Assembly: GCF_020515625.1 (NCBI RefSeq)
Contig: NZ_JAIWPJ010000007.1
Span: forward strand, 62,001-126,000
Length of the DNA: 64,000 bases
Reading direction: 5' to 3'
Source of the DNA: Natrinema amylolyticum
GTDB lineage: Archaea > Halobacteriota > Halobacteria > Halobacteriales > Natrialbaceae
The notes below the pieces were generated by a model, which saw only the letters and a program-made list of their open reading frames with translations, was not told where the DNA came from and ran no database searches. Positions 16,978 to 26,538 of this stretch are shown piece by piece; positions within the stretch are counted from its first letter, which is position 1, and each line of letters begins with the position of its first letter. A program made the position numbers and the translations under genes.

Positions 16978-19242
16978 ATGGAAGACCACGAAGATACAAA
17001 TGAGAACCCCACGGAAGGGGAAAATCAGCAGGATAACGGCAGTCACCACCAGTATGGATCCGGCGACCATGATGAAGCGGTTGACGAGGCTGACGAGCAA
17101 CGAGTAGAACAGGAGCTACTAGAGGTGGAGGCTCAATCTGCCGCCGAGGACGAGGCGGCTCCCCACGAGCAGCACGAGCACGCCGAACACGAGGGCGAAG
17201 GACACGACCACGGCGAGGGCCATGGAGGGATGCACGAGGGCCACGAGCAGATGTTCCGCCGGCGCTTTTTCGTCTCAACATTCCTGTCAATTCCCGTCCT
17301 CCTGTACAGCGAAACGTTGCAGGGATGGCTTGGATTCACCGTCCCAGCGTTCCCAGGGAGCGAATGGATCAATCCCGTTTTCGCGGTCATCGTCTTCGCG
17401 TACGGCGGGATTCCATTCCTCCAGATGGCGGTGCCGGAGCTGAAAGACCGGTCACCGGGGATGATGACGCTGATCTCGATGGCCATCACAGTCGCGTTCG
17501 TCTACAGCCTGGCCACCGTCATCTTCCCTGCACAGTCGGCGTTCTTCTGGGAGCTCGTCACGCTGATCGACATCATGCTGCTAGGCCACTGGATCGAGAT
17601 GCGGTCGGTACGCCGTGCCTCGAGCGCGATCGACGAACTGGCGAAGCTAATGCCCGATACCGCCGAGCGGATCACCGACGACGGGGAGACCGAGGAAGTC
17701 CCGGTGAGCGAACTCTCCGAGGGTGACCTCGTGCTCGTTCGGCCGGGTGCGAGTGTCCCTGCTGACGGCATCGTTGAAGAGGGTGATTCGGACGTTGAGG
17801 AGGCGATGATTACGGGCGAGTCGAAACCGGTCTCGAAGGAACCCAGCGACGAGGTCATCGGCGGGACGATTAACGGCGACGGAAGTCTCCGCGTGCGCGT
17901 CGGTGCGACAGGCGAGGAGACGACGCTCGCGGGCATCATGCGACTTGTCGACGAAGCCCAACAGAGCAAGTCCCAAACGCAAGTGCTAGCCGACAGAGCG
18001 GCCGGCTGGCTGTTCTACGTCGCCCTCACGGCGGCAGTCGTGACAGCAATCGCGTGGACAGTCGCGGTGTCGTTCAACGCAACGGTTATCGAGCGGGTCG
18101 TCACGGTGCTCGTCATCGCCTGCCCACACGCACTCGGGCTCGCCATCCCGCTCGTGGTCGCGATCAACACGTCGCTCGCCGCTCGCAACGGGATGCTCGT
18201 GCGCGACCGCATCGCGATGGAAGACGCACGGAATCTGGACGCCATCATCTTCGACAAGACCGGGACTCTCACTGAAGGCGAACACGGCGTCGTCGACATG
18301 GCGACCGTCGACAGCATCGACGAAGATGACGCATTCGCGCTGGCGGCGGCCGTCGAGAGCGACTCCGAGCACATGATTGCGCGAGCCATCCGCGAAGCCG
18401 CCGAAGAGCGAGACCTCACTACTCCCGACGCGACCAACTTCGAGGCCATCAAAGGTAGGGGCGTCCGAGCGAACGTCGACGGAAGCGAGATGTACGTCGG
18501 CGGGCCGAACCTGTTGACCCAACTCGATCGGGACGTTCCCGATCATCTCCAACGCTTCGCTGACGAAGCCGGGCAGAACGCACAGACGGTCGTGTATCTC
18601 GTCCATGAGGGAGAGTTGATTGCCGCCTTCGCGATGGCCGACGTGATCCGAGAGGAGAGTTTCCGCGTCGTCGACGCGCTGCACGACCTCGGCATCGAGG
18701 TAGCAATGCTGACCGGCGACTCCGAGGACGTCGCCAACGCCGTCGCCGACGAACTGGGCATCGACACAGTGTTCGCGGAGGTCCTCCCCGAGGACAAGGA
18801 CAAGAAAGTCCAGGAGCTCCAAGATCAAGGGAAGCTCGTAGGGATGGTTGGAGACGGCGTGAACGACGCGCCGGCGCTGACGCGGGCCGACGTCGGAATC
18901 GCGATCGGGAGCGGGACCGACGTCGCGGTCCAGTCGGCAGATGTCATCCTCGTCCAGAACAACCCGATGGACGTGGTTCGGCTCGTGAAACTCAGCAAGG
19001 CGAGCTACCGGAAGATGCAGGAGAACATCGTCTGGGCGGCCGGATACAACGTCTTCGCACTCCCGCTTGCGGCGGGCGTCCTTGCGCCGATTGGGATTCT
19101 GCTGTCACCCGCTGTGGGGGCTCTTCTGATGTCCTTGAGTACAGTTATCGTCGCAATCAACGCGCAGTTGCTCCGGCGCGTTGATCTGTCTCTCCCGAAC
19201 CTTTCAGGATCGGCACCACCAACCGATGCTGACACTGTCTAG
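16978..19242 (+). CDS. copB: CopB-type heavy-metal P1B ATPase
   Basis: This 754-residue ATPase has a His-rich cytoplasmic N-terminus (about 1-90, with repeats such as [11 protein letters not shown]) instead of an HMA domain. It then shows eight hydrophobic segments, the phosphatase motif TGES near 280, the transmembrane metal motif CPH near 383 ([13 protein letters not shown]), the phosphorylation site DKTGTLT near 426 and GDGVNDAP near 627. CPH rather than CPC places it in the P1B-3 group, which exports Cu or Ag ions. It completes the copper block with the chaperone and the Cys-rich protein. Confidence 0.95.
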   Translation: MEDHEDTNENPTEGENQQDNGSHHQYGSGDHDEAVDEADEQRVEQELLEVEAQSAAEDEAAPHEQHEHAEHEGEGHDHGEGHGGMHEGHEQMFRRRFFVSTFLSIPVLLYSETLQGWLGFTVPAFPGSEWINPVFAVIVFAYGGIPFLQMAVPELKDRSPGMMTLISMAITVAFVYSLATVIFPAQSAFFWELVTLIDIMLLGHWIEMRSVRRASSAIDELAKLMPDTAERITDDGETEEVPVSELSEGDLVLVRPGASVPADGIVEEGDSDVEEAMITGESKPVSKEPSDEVIGGTINGDGSLRVRVGATGEETTLAGIMRLVDEAQQSKSQTQVLADRAAGWLFYVALTAAVVTAIAWTVAVSFNATVIERVVTVLVIACPHALGLAIPLVVAINTSLAARNGMLVRDRIAMEDARNLDAIIFDKTGTLTEGEHGVVDMATVDSIDEDDAFALAAAVESDSEHMIARAIREAAEERDLTTPDATNFEAIKGRGVRANVDGSEMYVGGPNLLTQLDRDVPDHLQRFADEAGQNAQTVVYLVHEGELIAAFAMADVIREESFRVVDALHDLGIEVAMLTGDSEDVANAVADELGIDTVFAEVLPEDKDKKVQELQDQGKLVGMVGDGVNDAPALTRADVGIAIGSGTDVAVQSADVILVQNNPMDVVRLVKLSKASYRKMQENIVWAAGYNVFALPLAAGVLAPIGILLSPAVGALLMSLSTVIVAINAQLLRRVDLSLPNLSGSAPPTDADTV

Positions 19243-19283
19243 CTAAGGAGTGAACAGGTCGAAAATCAAACTGTTCGATTATT

Positions 19284-19523
19284 CTATTGATGCATCTGTG
19301 GAATGTGAGACGCCGTCGATGAGTATCTGTTTCTCAGCGTGACTGTGATTTGATGGTCTGAATATTGAAAAGTAAAGCTCCACTTCCCGTGGTCGACCTC
19401 ATCAAGTTTAGCTAACACTTCAGGATCGATGTACTCGTATAGCGAATCGAGTTCCGTCGGATCGACCCCATCAGCGGTGGCCACAGCATCGATGACGGCG
19501 GCGATGAGATCAGTCTGAGTCAC
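19284..19523 (-). CDS. HalOD1 output-domain protein
   Basis: This 79-residue protein is essentially one HalOD1 domain: IAAVIDAVATADGVDPTELD, LYEYIDPEVLAKL and WSFTFQYSDHQITVTL. The domain is found in haloarchaeal signalling proteins and has no established biochemical role. The GTG start at 19523 overlaps the end of the upstream HTH gene by 14 bases, indicating a two-gene operon. A second HalOD1 gene is at 31749. Confidence 0.85.
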   Translation of the reverse strand: MTQTDLIAAVIDAVATADGVDPTELDSLYEYIDPEVLAKLDEVDHGKWSFTFQYSDHQITVTLRNRYSSTASHIPQMHQ

Positions 19524-19854
19524 CTTCAGTCATCTCCAAGAAAACTCGACAGTTGTCGATCAAACTCTGGGGGACTTCATCAACCGAATTGAGTATTTTG
19601 GTTGTAACGAATGCTGCCTCAGCAAAGGTGGGGCCACGCTGGACACAGAACGGTTCGGATGCCCACCGAATGTATCCTGCATCAGCGAGTAGCGGAAGGT
19701 GGCGGTGGCGTAATTTGGTGGATAACGTCTCGGAACTCATCGATTGGTTAGGTGTTTCCGCGGCTTCGGGCAACGGGAGTCGTCGTTCGGCTGGTTCTTC
19801 TGATAAGGAAATTATGATAGCGCGTCGTGGTTCAGCTGATAACGCCTCAAACAT
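19510..19854 (-). CDS. Small HTH protein of the DUF7344 type
   Basis: This 114-residue protein begins MFEALSAEPRRAIIISL and continues as a winged-helix protein: LSTKLRHRHLPLLADAGYIRW. This is the layout of short haloarchaeal HTH proteins annotated as DUF7344. The start at 19854 was chosen over 19950 because the family begins near LSxEPRR. It is the first gene of a pair with the HalOD1 protein. A relative is at 63265. DNA-binding function is inferred from fold only. Confidence 0.75.
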   Translation of the reverse strand: MFEALSAEPRRAIIISLSEEPAERRLPLPEAAETPNQSMSSETLSTKLRHRHLPLLADAGYIRWASEPFCVQRGPTFAEAAFVTTKILNSVDEVPQSLIDNCRVFLEMTEGDSD

Positions 19855-20066
19855 CTGATTCCAGCGGCCAGCCCATTTTGTCTCTCCTGACGGGTCGATG
19901 ACGTTTTGGTAACACCACACCATGTAGACATAAAAAGACTCGTGGCACAAGCTAACATGTGATCTTGATCAATAAGTACATTGTATCGAACCTTGAAGGG
20001 GACCAAACCGATTGTCCGTAGAGAGGTCAACGGAGTCAGTTCTGGGGCTGCTCAGTGGCCGCGTTG

Positions 20067-20455
20067 GTGGAAGCAGTCCTGGCAGCTTCCCTCGAAGCCC
20101 ACGAATATCGACCCGTCCACTTCGTCCGCTGATGCGATCAGCAGGACATCGAGAACCTCAACAACCTCACCGGACGGCAGCTCCAGCGTTACCGCGTCTG
20201 GAGGCGAGATTAGGGCGACATCTCGACGGTCTCGGAGAAAACTCAGATGGACACCCTCCGCGTGTTCATTCGCTGACTCGAGACTGTCGACGGCGTTGAA
20301 CAAGACCTCAGAAAGAAAGTTCTCTCACCGAACATCACACCGAGCAGAACGCCCGCGACGTGATGCTGGACAGTAACCGCGCCACCAGCGTGCTCGCTGA
20401 ACTCGAGAAGTACCACTACGCGTCGATCGAACACGTCACGATCGCGCTCATGTGG
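20067..20455 (+). pseudogene. Decayed XerC-like integrase
   Basis: Translation of this stretch matches residues of the intact integrase at 503: EAHEYRPVHFVR, QDIENLNNLTGRQLQRYRVWRR, EKTQMDTLRVFIR, and after a frameshift NARDVML and EKYHYASIEHVTIALMW. Three in-frame stops replace sense codons (TGA at 20130, TAG at 20211, TGA at 20274) and a frameshift occurs near 20340. The catalytic half is missing: the match stops at ALMW, just before the first catalytic Arg, where a copper-protein fragment begins. Confidence 0.85.
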
Positions 20456-20457
20456 CT

Positions 20458-20577
20458 GCCGAACTCTGTGAGGAGTGCGCCGATGGATGCGAACGGCACG
20501 ACGCAGAACACTGCCAGGTCTGTGCGGACGTGCTCCGCGAATGCTCCGAGACCTGCCGGAACATGGCGTCAAGCTGA
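20458..20577 (+). pseudogene. 3' fragment of a four-helix-bundle copper-binding gene
   Basis: The frame reads AELCEECADGCERHDAEHCQ, then VCADVLRECSETCRNMASS and TGA at 20575-20577. This is the C-terminal half of the same Cys-rich family as the gene at 14855, including the last cysteines that are lost there. It is fused directly to the dead integrase, which marks a deletion or recombination junction at about 20455. It has no start of its own. Confidence 0.82.
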
Positions 20578-20765
20578 TCGGGGGTGTAGAACCGAACCAA
20601 CTTGCAGTGCGGTCGGCGTCGACCGGCCGCTCACGGGCCTCGATTCGATCCAGGCGACCCCAAGCTTGAACACCGGATTCGTGATATGCCATACGTGGCG
20701 CCGCTGCCCGCCCTCTCGCTCGTCGTTGACGAGACGGCGCCGACGATCCGACGATCGATACTATC

Positions 20766-22691
20766 ATGCCCTCACCGAACGCGCAGGATGCCGGTACCGA
20801 GTGCAAGGAGCGCTCAGAGTACAGGCTGATCGGGGAGTACGGCGCCGTTGGCAACCTCGAAACCGTCGCCCTGATCGGCCGCGACGGCGCGGTCGACTGG
20901 TGTTGCTTCCCGCACATCGAGTCGCCGAGTCTGTTTGCCCGCCTGCTCGACAGCCGGCGCGGCGGCCACTTCACCGTCAGTCCGTCCGGCTCGTTCGAGG
21001 CGAGCCAGCGGTACCTCGATCGGACGAACGTTCTCCGGACGCGCTTCGAGACGGCGTCCGGCCGGGCGACCGTGACCGACTTCATGCCGGTCCCGACCAC
21101 GACCGACGGCGTCGAGGACGCTCACCATGCGCTATACCGCAAAGTGGAGTGCGACGACGGCCCGATCGACCTGAACGTCCGATTCGAGCCCCGTTTCGAC
21201 TACGCGCGGACGACGCCGTCCGTCAAGCGATCGCACCACGGCGTCGTCGCTCACGGGGACGGCGAGTCGGCGTTTCTCACGGGGTCGGTCGAGTTCGACG
21301 TTGAGGAAGGCGGCGCCGGCGCCTCGCTGACGCTCGAAGAGGGCGAGATGCGCTGGCTCGTCCTCGGCTACGACCGCGAGATTCCCGATCGGCCGGCTGA
21401 GCACCGGCGAGTGCTTGACGACGTCGTCGCGTACTGGCGGGACTGGGCCCACGAGTGTCCCGACGACGAGCCGTGTCCGATCGGCGGCCCGCAGCACGAC
21501 CTGGCGGTCCGGTCGGCGCTGGCACTCAAGCTGCTGATCCACGACGATACGGGGGCGATCTGCGCCGCACCGACGACCTCGCTACCCGAGGATATTGGCG
21601 GTGTCCGGAACTGGGACTACCGGTACAACTGGATCCGCGACTCGGCCTTTACCGTCCAGGCGCTGGCCGAGCTCGGCCACGTCGAGGAGGCGAAAAACTA
21701 CTTCGAGCTGTGTCTCTCGCACTGCTCCGGAGGGCTGCCGGCTGACATCCAGCCCGTCTACGGGCTGCACGGCAACGACGACCTGCCCGAGCGGACGCTT
21801 GATCACCTTTCGGGCTACCGGGACTCGGCGCCGGTCCGGGTCGGCAACGCCGCCCACGAGCAGCGACAGCTCGACATCTACGGCGAGCTGATCGTCGGCG
21901 TCCACGAGACGACGCGCTACGGCGCCGAGATCACCGACCGCGCCTGGGCGGCGATCCGGGACATCGTCGACTACGTCTGCGACGAGTGGTGTCAGCCCGA
22001 CGTCGGGATCTGGGAGGTCCGGGGCGACCCGCAGAACTTCGTCTACTCGAAGGTGATGTGCTGGGCGGCGATCGACCGGGCACTCCGGATCGTCGACGAG
22101 ACCGACTACGAGGGCCCCGTCGAGCGCTGGCGCGACGTTCGCGGGGAGATCAAGGAGACCGTCCTCGAGAAGGGGTACAGCGACGAACTCGACAGCTTCG
22201 TCCGCTCGTTCGAGGCCGACGACCAACTCGACGCCGCGACGCTGCGCATCCCGATGGTCGACTTTCTCCCGGCCGACGACGAGCGGGTCCGGGGGACGAT
22301 CGACGCCGTCCAGGAGCGGCTGACGACCGACGACGGGCTGGTCGACCGCTTCGAGGGCGACGACGGGCTCCCCGGCGAGGAGGGCGCGTTCGTCGTCTGC
22401 TCGTTCTGGCTGGTCAACGCGCTCGCGCTTGCGGGACGGGACGACGAGGCCCGCGACCTGTTCGAGGACGTCTGCGAGTTCGTCAGCCCGCTCGGCCTGC
22501 TCTCGGAGGAGATCGACCCCGAGACGGGCGAGCTGCTGGGGAACTACCCGCAGGCGTTCAGCCAGATCGGGCTGATAAACGGCGCGCTCGCGCTCGACGA
22601 CGCCGGAGAACGCGACGCGTCCTCCGAGCCCTCACTCGCTGACGCTCGCGAGGATGCGGGAGCTTCACGATCGGAGGATCAGGATGGCTGA
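20766..22691 (+). CDS. Glycoside hydrolase family 15 enzyme (glucoamylase/trehalase-like)
   Basis: This 641-residue soluble protein has the N-terminal beta-sandwich typical of GH15 (about 20-240, LIGEYGAVGNLETVALIGRD with VDWCCFP) and the (alpha/alpha)6 catalytic barrel. Catalytic-region landmarks are NWDYRYNWIRDSAFTVQAL near 285 and GLLSEEIDPETGEL near 580 with the general-base Glu. No signal peptide is seen, so it acts in the cytoplasm on alpha-glucosides such as trehalose or oligosaccharides. GC content is visibly higher than in neighbouring regions. It overlaps the next gene by eight bases. Confidence 0.9.
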   Translation: MPSPNAQDAGTECKERSEYRLIGEYGAVGNLETVALIGRDGAVDWCCFPHIESPSLFARLLDSRRGGHFTVSPSGSFEASQRYLDRTNVLRTRFETASGRATVTDFMPVPTTTDGVEDAHHALYRKVECDDGPIDLNVRFEPRFDYARTTPSVKRSHHGVVAHGDGESAFLTGSVEFDVEEGGAGASLTLEEGEMRWLVLGYDREIPDRPAEHRRVLDDVVAYWRDWAHECPDDEPCPIGGPQHDLAVRSALALKLLIHDDTGAICAAPTTSLPEDIGGVRNWDYRYNWIRDSAFTVQALAELGHVEEAKNYFELCLSHCSGGLPADIQPVYGLHGNDDLPERTLDHLSGYRDSAPVRVGNAAHEQRQLDIYGELIVGVHETTRYGAEITDRAWAAIRDIVDYVCDEWCQPDVGIWEVRGDPQNFVYSKVMCWAAIDRALRIVDETDYEGPVERWRDVRGEIKETVLEKGYSDELDSFVRSFEADDQLDAATLRIPMVDFLPADDERVRGTIDAVQERLTTDDGLVDRFEGDDGLPGEEGAFVVCSFWLVNALALAGRDDEARDLFEDVCEFVSPLGLLSEEIDPETGELLGNYPQAFSQIGLINGALALDDAGERDASSEPSLADAREDAGASRSEDQDG

Positions 22692-24045
22692 CAGCAACCG
22701 GAAGCAGGAGAGCGGAGGCGCACAGGACGACGGCGACGACATGCAGGAGCCCGGCGAGATGATGCTGAACCATCCGCTGAAGGAGCTCTGGATCCAGTAC
22801 GGCATCATCTCACTGGGCATCTGGCTCGTGTTCGCCCCGACGGCCCACGGGTACGAGAGCGCGCTGATGACGTGGAACGACGTCGTCGCGGGGCTGGTGC
22901 TCGTCGCGCTCGGCGTCGTGACGATCTGGCGGAAGAACCCGTGGGCGTCGTACGCCAGCGGCGGCGTCGGCGTCTGGCTGCTGCTGGCGCCGCTGGTCTT
23001 TCACGCGCCGACGGCGGCCGCCTACCTCAACGACACGCTCGTGGGGATCCTGGTGATCATGTTCTCGATCATCATCATGATGCGCATGCGGATGGACGGG
23101 GCGGCGGTCCCCTCGGGCTGGTCGTACAATCCCTCGACGGCGGCCCAGCGGTTCCCGCTGATCGCGCTGGGCATGTTCGGCTTCTTCGCCTCGCAGTACA
23201 TGGCGGCCTACCAGCTCGGTTACATTGACTACGTCTGGGACCCCTTCTTCGGCGACGGCACCGTCCAGATACTCGACTCGCGAGTGTCAGAGGCGTTCCC
23301 CGTCTCGGACGCCGGCCTGGGCGCCGTCGCGTACGCGATCGAGGCGCTGATGGGCTTTATGGGCGGCCGGAGCCGCTGGCGGACGATGCCGTGGATGGTG
23401 ACCTTCTTCGGCATCGTCGTGATCCCGCTGGGGTTCGTTCAGGTACTGCTGGTCATCACCCAGCCGGTGCTCGTCGGAACGTGGTGTACCCTCTGTCTGC
23501 TGTCGGCGTTCGGAATGCTGTGGATGATCTCGCTCACCGTCGACGAGGTCGTCGCGATGGTCCAGCTGCTCGACCGGCGGACCGACGAGGACGCGTCGCT
23601 GTGGCACGCCTTCTGGATGGGCGGACACCTCTCCGAGGCGGACGCCGGCTTGAACGGGGACACCCGATCGGAGCGGAACCGGCCCGCGGGGATGTTCTGG
23701 GGGATCTCGATCCCGTGGTACCTGCTCGCGTCGATGGCGGTCGGCTTCTGGCTGATGCTCTCGCCGACGGTCTTCGACACCGGCGGGCTGCTCGCCGACA
23801 GCAGCCACCTCGCCGGCGCGCTCGTCGTCTCGATCGCGGTGATCGCGACGGGGGAGCCGGCTCGGGCGCTGCGGTTCGTCAACATCCCGCTCGGTGCGTG
23901 GATCGCGGTCGCGCCGTGGTTGTTTGGCGCGCCGACGCTGGCGACGTGGAGCGGCGTCGTCGCGGGTGTGCTGTTGATCCTCCTGAGCATCCCGCGGGGC
24001 CAGATCCGCGATCAGTACGGGTTCTGGCAGGAGTACATCGTGTAA
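22684..24045 (+). CDS. Vitamin K epoxide reductase family protein with SPW repeats
   Basis: This 453-residue membrane protein begins with an SPW-like pair of helices (about 25-100, WIQYGIISLGIWLVFAPTAH), then a VKOR-like core with the redox pair CTLC in VGTWCTLCLLSAFGML near residue 263, and ends with a second SPW-like region (about 340-430, LASMAVGFWLMLSPTVF). VKOR-like proteins reoxidise thiol oxidases with quinone. Fusion with SPW repeats occurs in haloarchaea. The start at 22684 overlaps the GH15 stop by eight bases, so both belong to one operon. The frame opening at 22654 is inside GH15. Confidence 0.85.
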   Translation: MADSNRKQESGGAQDDGDDMQEPGEMMLNHPLKELWIQYGIISLGIWLVFAPTAHGYESALMTWNDVVAGLVLVALGVVTIWRKNPWASYASGGVGVWLLLAPLVFHAPTAAAYLNDTLVGILVIMFSIIIMMRMRMDGAAVPSGWSYNPSTAAQRFPLIALGMFGFFASQYMAAYQLGYIDYVWDPFFGDGTVQILDSRVSEAFPVSDAGLGAVAYAIEALMGFMGGRSRWRTMPWMVTFFGIVVIPLGFVQVLLVITQPVLVGTWCTLCLLSAFGMLWMISLTVDEVVAMVQLLDRRTDEDASLWHAFWMGGHLSEADAGLNGDTRSERNRPAGMFWGISIPWYLLASMAVGFWLMLSPTVFDTGGLLADSSHLAGALVVSIAVIATGEPARALRFVNIPLGAWIAVAPWLFGAPTLATWSGVVAGVLLILLSIPRGQIRDQYGFWQEYIV

Positions 24046-24051
24046 GAAACA

Positions 24052-25071
24052 ATGATTGACACAACCGATACGGACGATTCTGAAGTCGTTGTGGTCACGG
24101 GCGCGTCGGCGGGCGTCGGCCGGGCGACGGCCCGCGCGTTCGCCGAGCAAGGTGCGAAGGTCGGCCTCCTTGCGCGGGGCGAGGCCGGACTCGACGGTGC
24201 GCAGGAGGATGTCGAGGACGCCGACGGCGAGGCGCTGGCGGTGCCGACCGACGTCGCCGACGCCGAGCAACTGGAGGACGCCGCCGACGCCGTCGAGGAC
24301 GAGTTCGGGCAGATTGACGTCTGGGTGAACGCCGCCATGACGTCGGTGTTCTCGCCCGCGACCGAAATGGACCACGAGGAGTTCCGACGGGTGACCGAAG
24401 TATCCTACCTCGGGTTCGTGTACGGCACCGAGGTCGCGCTCGACCGGATGGACGTGGGGGTGATCGTGCAGGTCGGCTCGGCGCTCGCCTACCGCGGTAT
24501 CCCGCTCCAGTCGGCCTACTGCGGCGCCAAGCACGCGATCCAGGGGTTCACCGAGTCGGTTCGCAGCGAACTCATCCACCAGGACAGCGACGTCCAGCTC
24601 ACGATGGTCCAGATGCCGGCGCTCAACACGCCCCAGTTCGACTGGGTAAAGAGTCGCCTGCCGAAAGCGCCCCAGCCCGTGCCGCCGATCTACCAACCCG
24701 AAGTCGCCGCCGAGGCGATCGTCTGGGCGGTTCGAAACGATCGCGACGAGCTGTGGGTCGGCCGCTCGACTGTCAAGGCAATCCTCGGGAACCGCGTGAT
24801 ACCGCGGCGCCTCGACCGCAAACTGGCGTCCTCGGGATGGAACTCCCAGATGACCGACGAGCCGAGCGACCCCGACCGGGCGCACAACCTCTGGGAGCCG
24901 GTTGACGACGAGACGGACCACGGCGCGCATGGCCGGTTCGATGATCGGGCGCGCGAGCGCAGCCTCCAGCTCTGGGCGTTCACCCACCCGGTAGAACTCG
25001 CCGCCGCCGCATTCGGGGCCGTAATCGCCCTGCTGGCCGCCCTGACGTTCCGGAAACGCGAGAAAAGGTAA
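24052..25071 (+). CDS. Short-chain dehydrogenase/reductase with C-terminal membrane anchor
   Basis: This 339-residue SDR has the Rossmann motif [15 protein letters not shown] at about 16-30 and the catalytic Tyr-x3-Lys in [13 protein letters not shown] near 157-168, with Ser upstream in [13 protein letters not shown]-terminal hydrophobic segment (about 308-332, [19 protein letters not shown]) is unusual for an SDR and suggests membrane tethering. It starts six bases after the VKOR gene, forming a GH15, VKOR/SPW, SDR operon. Substrate unknown. Confidence 0.9.
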   Translation: MIDTTDTDDSEVVVVTGASAGVGRATARAFAEQGAKVGLLARGEAGLDGAQEDVEDADGEALAVPTDVADAEQLEDAADAVEDEFGQIDVWVNAAMTSVFSPATEMDHEEFRRVTEVSYLGFVYGTEVALDRMDVGVIVQVGSALAYRGIPLQSAYCGAKHAIQGFTESVRSELIHQDSDVQLTMVQMPALNTPQFDWVKSRLPKAPQPVPPIYQPEVAAEAIVWAVRNDRDELWVGRSTVKAILGNRVIPRRLDRKLASSGWNSQMTDEPSDPDRAHNLWEPVDDETDHGAHGRFDDRARERSLQLWAFTHPVELAAAAFGAVIALLAALTFRKREKR

Positions 25072-26160
25072 GATCAGCTGCCCACCTTCTCCCCACTCGC
25101 CTCATCCTCAGGTGTGCGAAAGCTACGCGGACGAGACTGGCAGGTAGCCCTACGCAGCGCGCGGGGCCAACGACAGCCGTTGCGAAACTTCGCGTTTAGG
25201 TGCGGCTACCGTCATGAATATGACAGGGGAGCCACGGCTATGGTACCTGCCATAGCAAGGGCCTAGCCCTTGATGAGTCTCTGCATGAAACGACAAAGGA
25301 TGCTGTCAAGAGGTTTGATGCCACCTTGGTCAGGGGATTGGGGATCTTCCGTCTCCTAATACCTTGTTTGATTCCGTGTTCGTTGACCCTCCTGAGATAG
25401 AGTGGTCTTGGCCACTTGGCTGACTATCAGAAAATAATTCTAATGAATAGAGTAGAGTGTTGTCGTCTTCATTAACGAGCGCATTAGCAGTGTCGTGCTC
25501 TCTGTCTTAGCCTCGGTCACCCGCTTGGATTGCTGACGAAGCTATGGTATCTATGTCAACGGAGCAGATAATCTCTGTCAGTTGGTTAATAGCGATGTAG
25601 CCTTCACTACGCTACCGATGATGTCGGACCTAGAAGCTTCGAGTAGATCCAGATGATGAGCGCGTGAAGGTCTCCTGATCCACGAAAGGAGAATATGAAA
25701 TTGGGACGAGCGAGGGTTCTTCGCTCGAGTTAGAGTCGAAAAGAGAGGTAGAGTTCATCGAAGTCACTAAATAGGGAAATCCTAGGAGAATCATCAAGTT
25801 ATTTTCGTAATTTCTATTCCATAAATTATTGTGATATGGGATGACTATTAGTCTTATTCTTGGTTAATCATTAACCTCGCTGCCCCTATGTCCGTTTTCT
25901 ATATGGGAGTGAGAGTTTACGAAGTATTCATACCTCTCGACAAGAGCTAATTTATAACTCACCATTCCGCCAATCGAAAATCTATATAAAACATTTAAGT
26001 GAAGCCAAGAGGAGCAATTATTTGCCGTTTTAGCCACCAAAAAGCGTTTTACTAAACCTTCTAAAGCTCACTCGCGGCGAAGTCGGGTAGTAGAGTTCGC
26101 CAGGCTACGGCGAAATGCGCCATTTGAGATGAAGATCGCAGAACCCGCATAGAGCGATCT
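25072..26160. other. Gene-poor AT-rich stretch of about 1.1 kb
   Basis: No reading frame of convincing length or character is present on either strand. The composition falls from GC-rich near 25100 to AT-rich from about 25400 to 26050. It holds the hairpin row at 25211-25271. Near its right end GGCGAA (26076-26081), TTCGCC (26096-26101) and GGCGAA (26109-26114) form inverted and direct repeats just before the small gene at 26161, which may be an operator or a leader hairpin. Confidence 0.5.
25211..25279 (+). repeat. Row of three hairpins, possible structured RNA or element end
   Basis: GTCAT-GAAT-ATGAC (25211-25224), GCTATGG with a six-base loop and CCATAGC (25237-25256), and AAGGGC-CTA-GCCCTT (25257-25271) follow each other; the last two are adjacent with no spacer. 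The last hairpin is followed by GATGAGTC, similar to the CATGAGTC that follows the left-end hairpin of the tnpB element at 44430. It may therefore be a decayed left end of such an element, or a structured RNA. Confidence 0.4.
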
Positions 26161-26538
26161 ATGTCAAAATCGAAATCACAAAACGACGATAGTATCGAAC
26201 TGGAAAACTACGTCCGAAGCCTCAGCCAGACTGGAGATGTCCACAGCATCGCAGTGGCGAAAGAGTCTCTGCTAGAAGAGGGAGCACTTATCATCAAGGT
26301 TCACGCTGACCTCGCTGACGTGGAGTCTGTGGACGATCAAAAGCAGCTTCAGTTTGCAGGGGACCAGACGCAGGCCGTCGTACACCTCGAGTCCTGGGGA
26401 GTAGGGAGTCCATTTGAGGTTCCCATCTTCCTGGAAGGGCAAGTCGCAGTAGAAGACGGTCTCAAGCTCCTCAAGCAGTATGCTCGAGATCCAAAAGAAG
26501 CGAACTTGTACGATCTAGTGCTCAGTGAGCATGAGTAA
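26161..26538 (+). CDS. Hypothetical 125-residue acidic protein
   Basis: I do not recognise this protein. It is soluble, acidic, predicted mixed alpha/beta, with a Ser/Lys/Gln-rich start (MSKSKSQNDDS) and no cysteines. Its 3' end overlaps the start of the small recombinase gene by about eight bases, suggesting co-translation, so it may be an accessory or directionality factor for that recombinase. That role is inference from gene order. Confidence 0.65.
   Translation: MSKSKSQNDDSIELENYVRSLSQTGDVHSIAVAKESLLEEGALIIKVHADLADVESVDDQKQLQFAGDQTQAVVHLESWGVGSPFEVPIFLEGQVAVEDGLKLLKQYARDPKEANLYDLVLSEHE

Noticed and set aside
23287-24987. 566-residue minus-strand frame opposite the VKOR/SPW and SDR genes
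   Set aside because: Very long but antisense to two recognisable proteins; the Arg/Asp/His-rich repetitive translation reflects codon bias.
25072-26160. tRNA or rRNA in the empty region
   Set aside because: No cloverleaf with a TTCGA-type loop and no rRNA-like sequence were found; only hairpins are visible.
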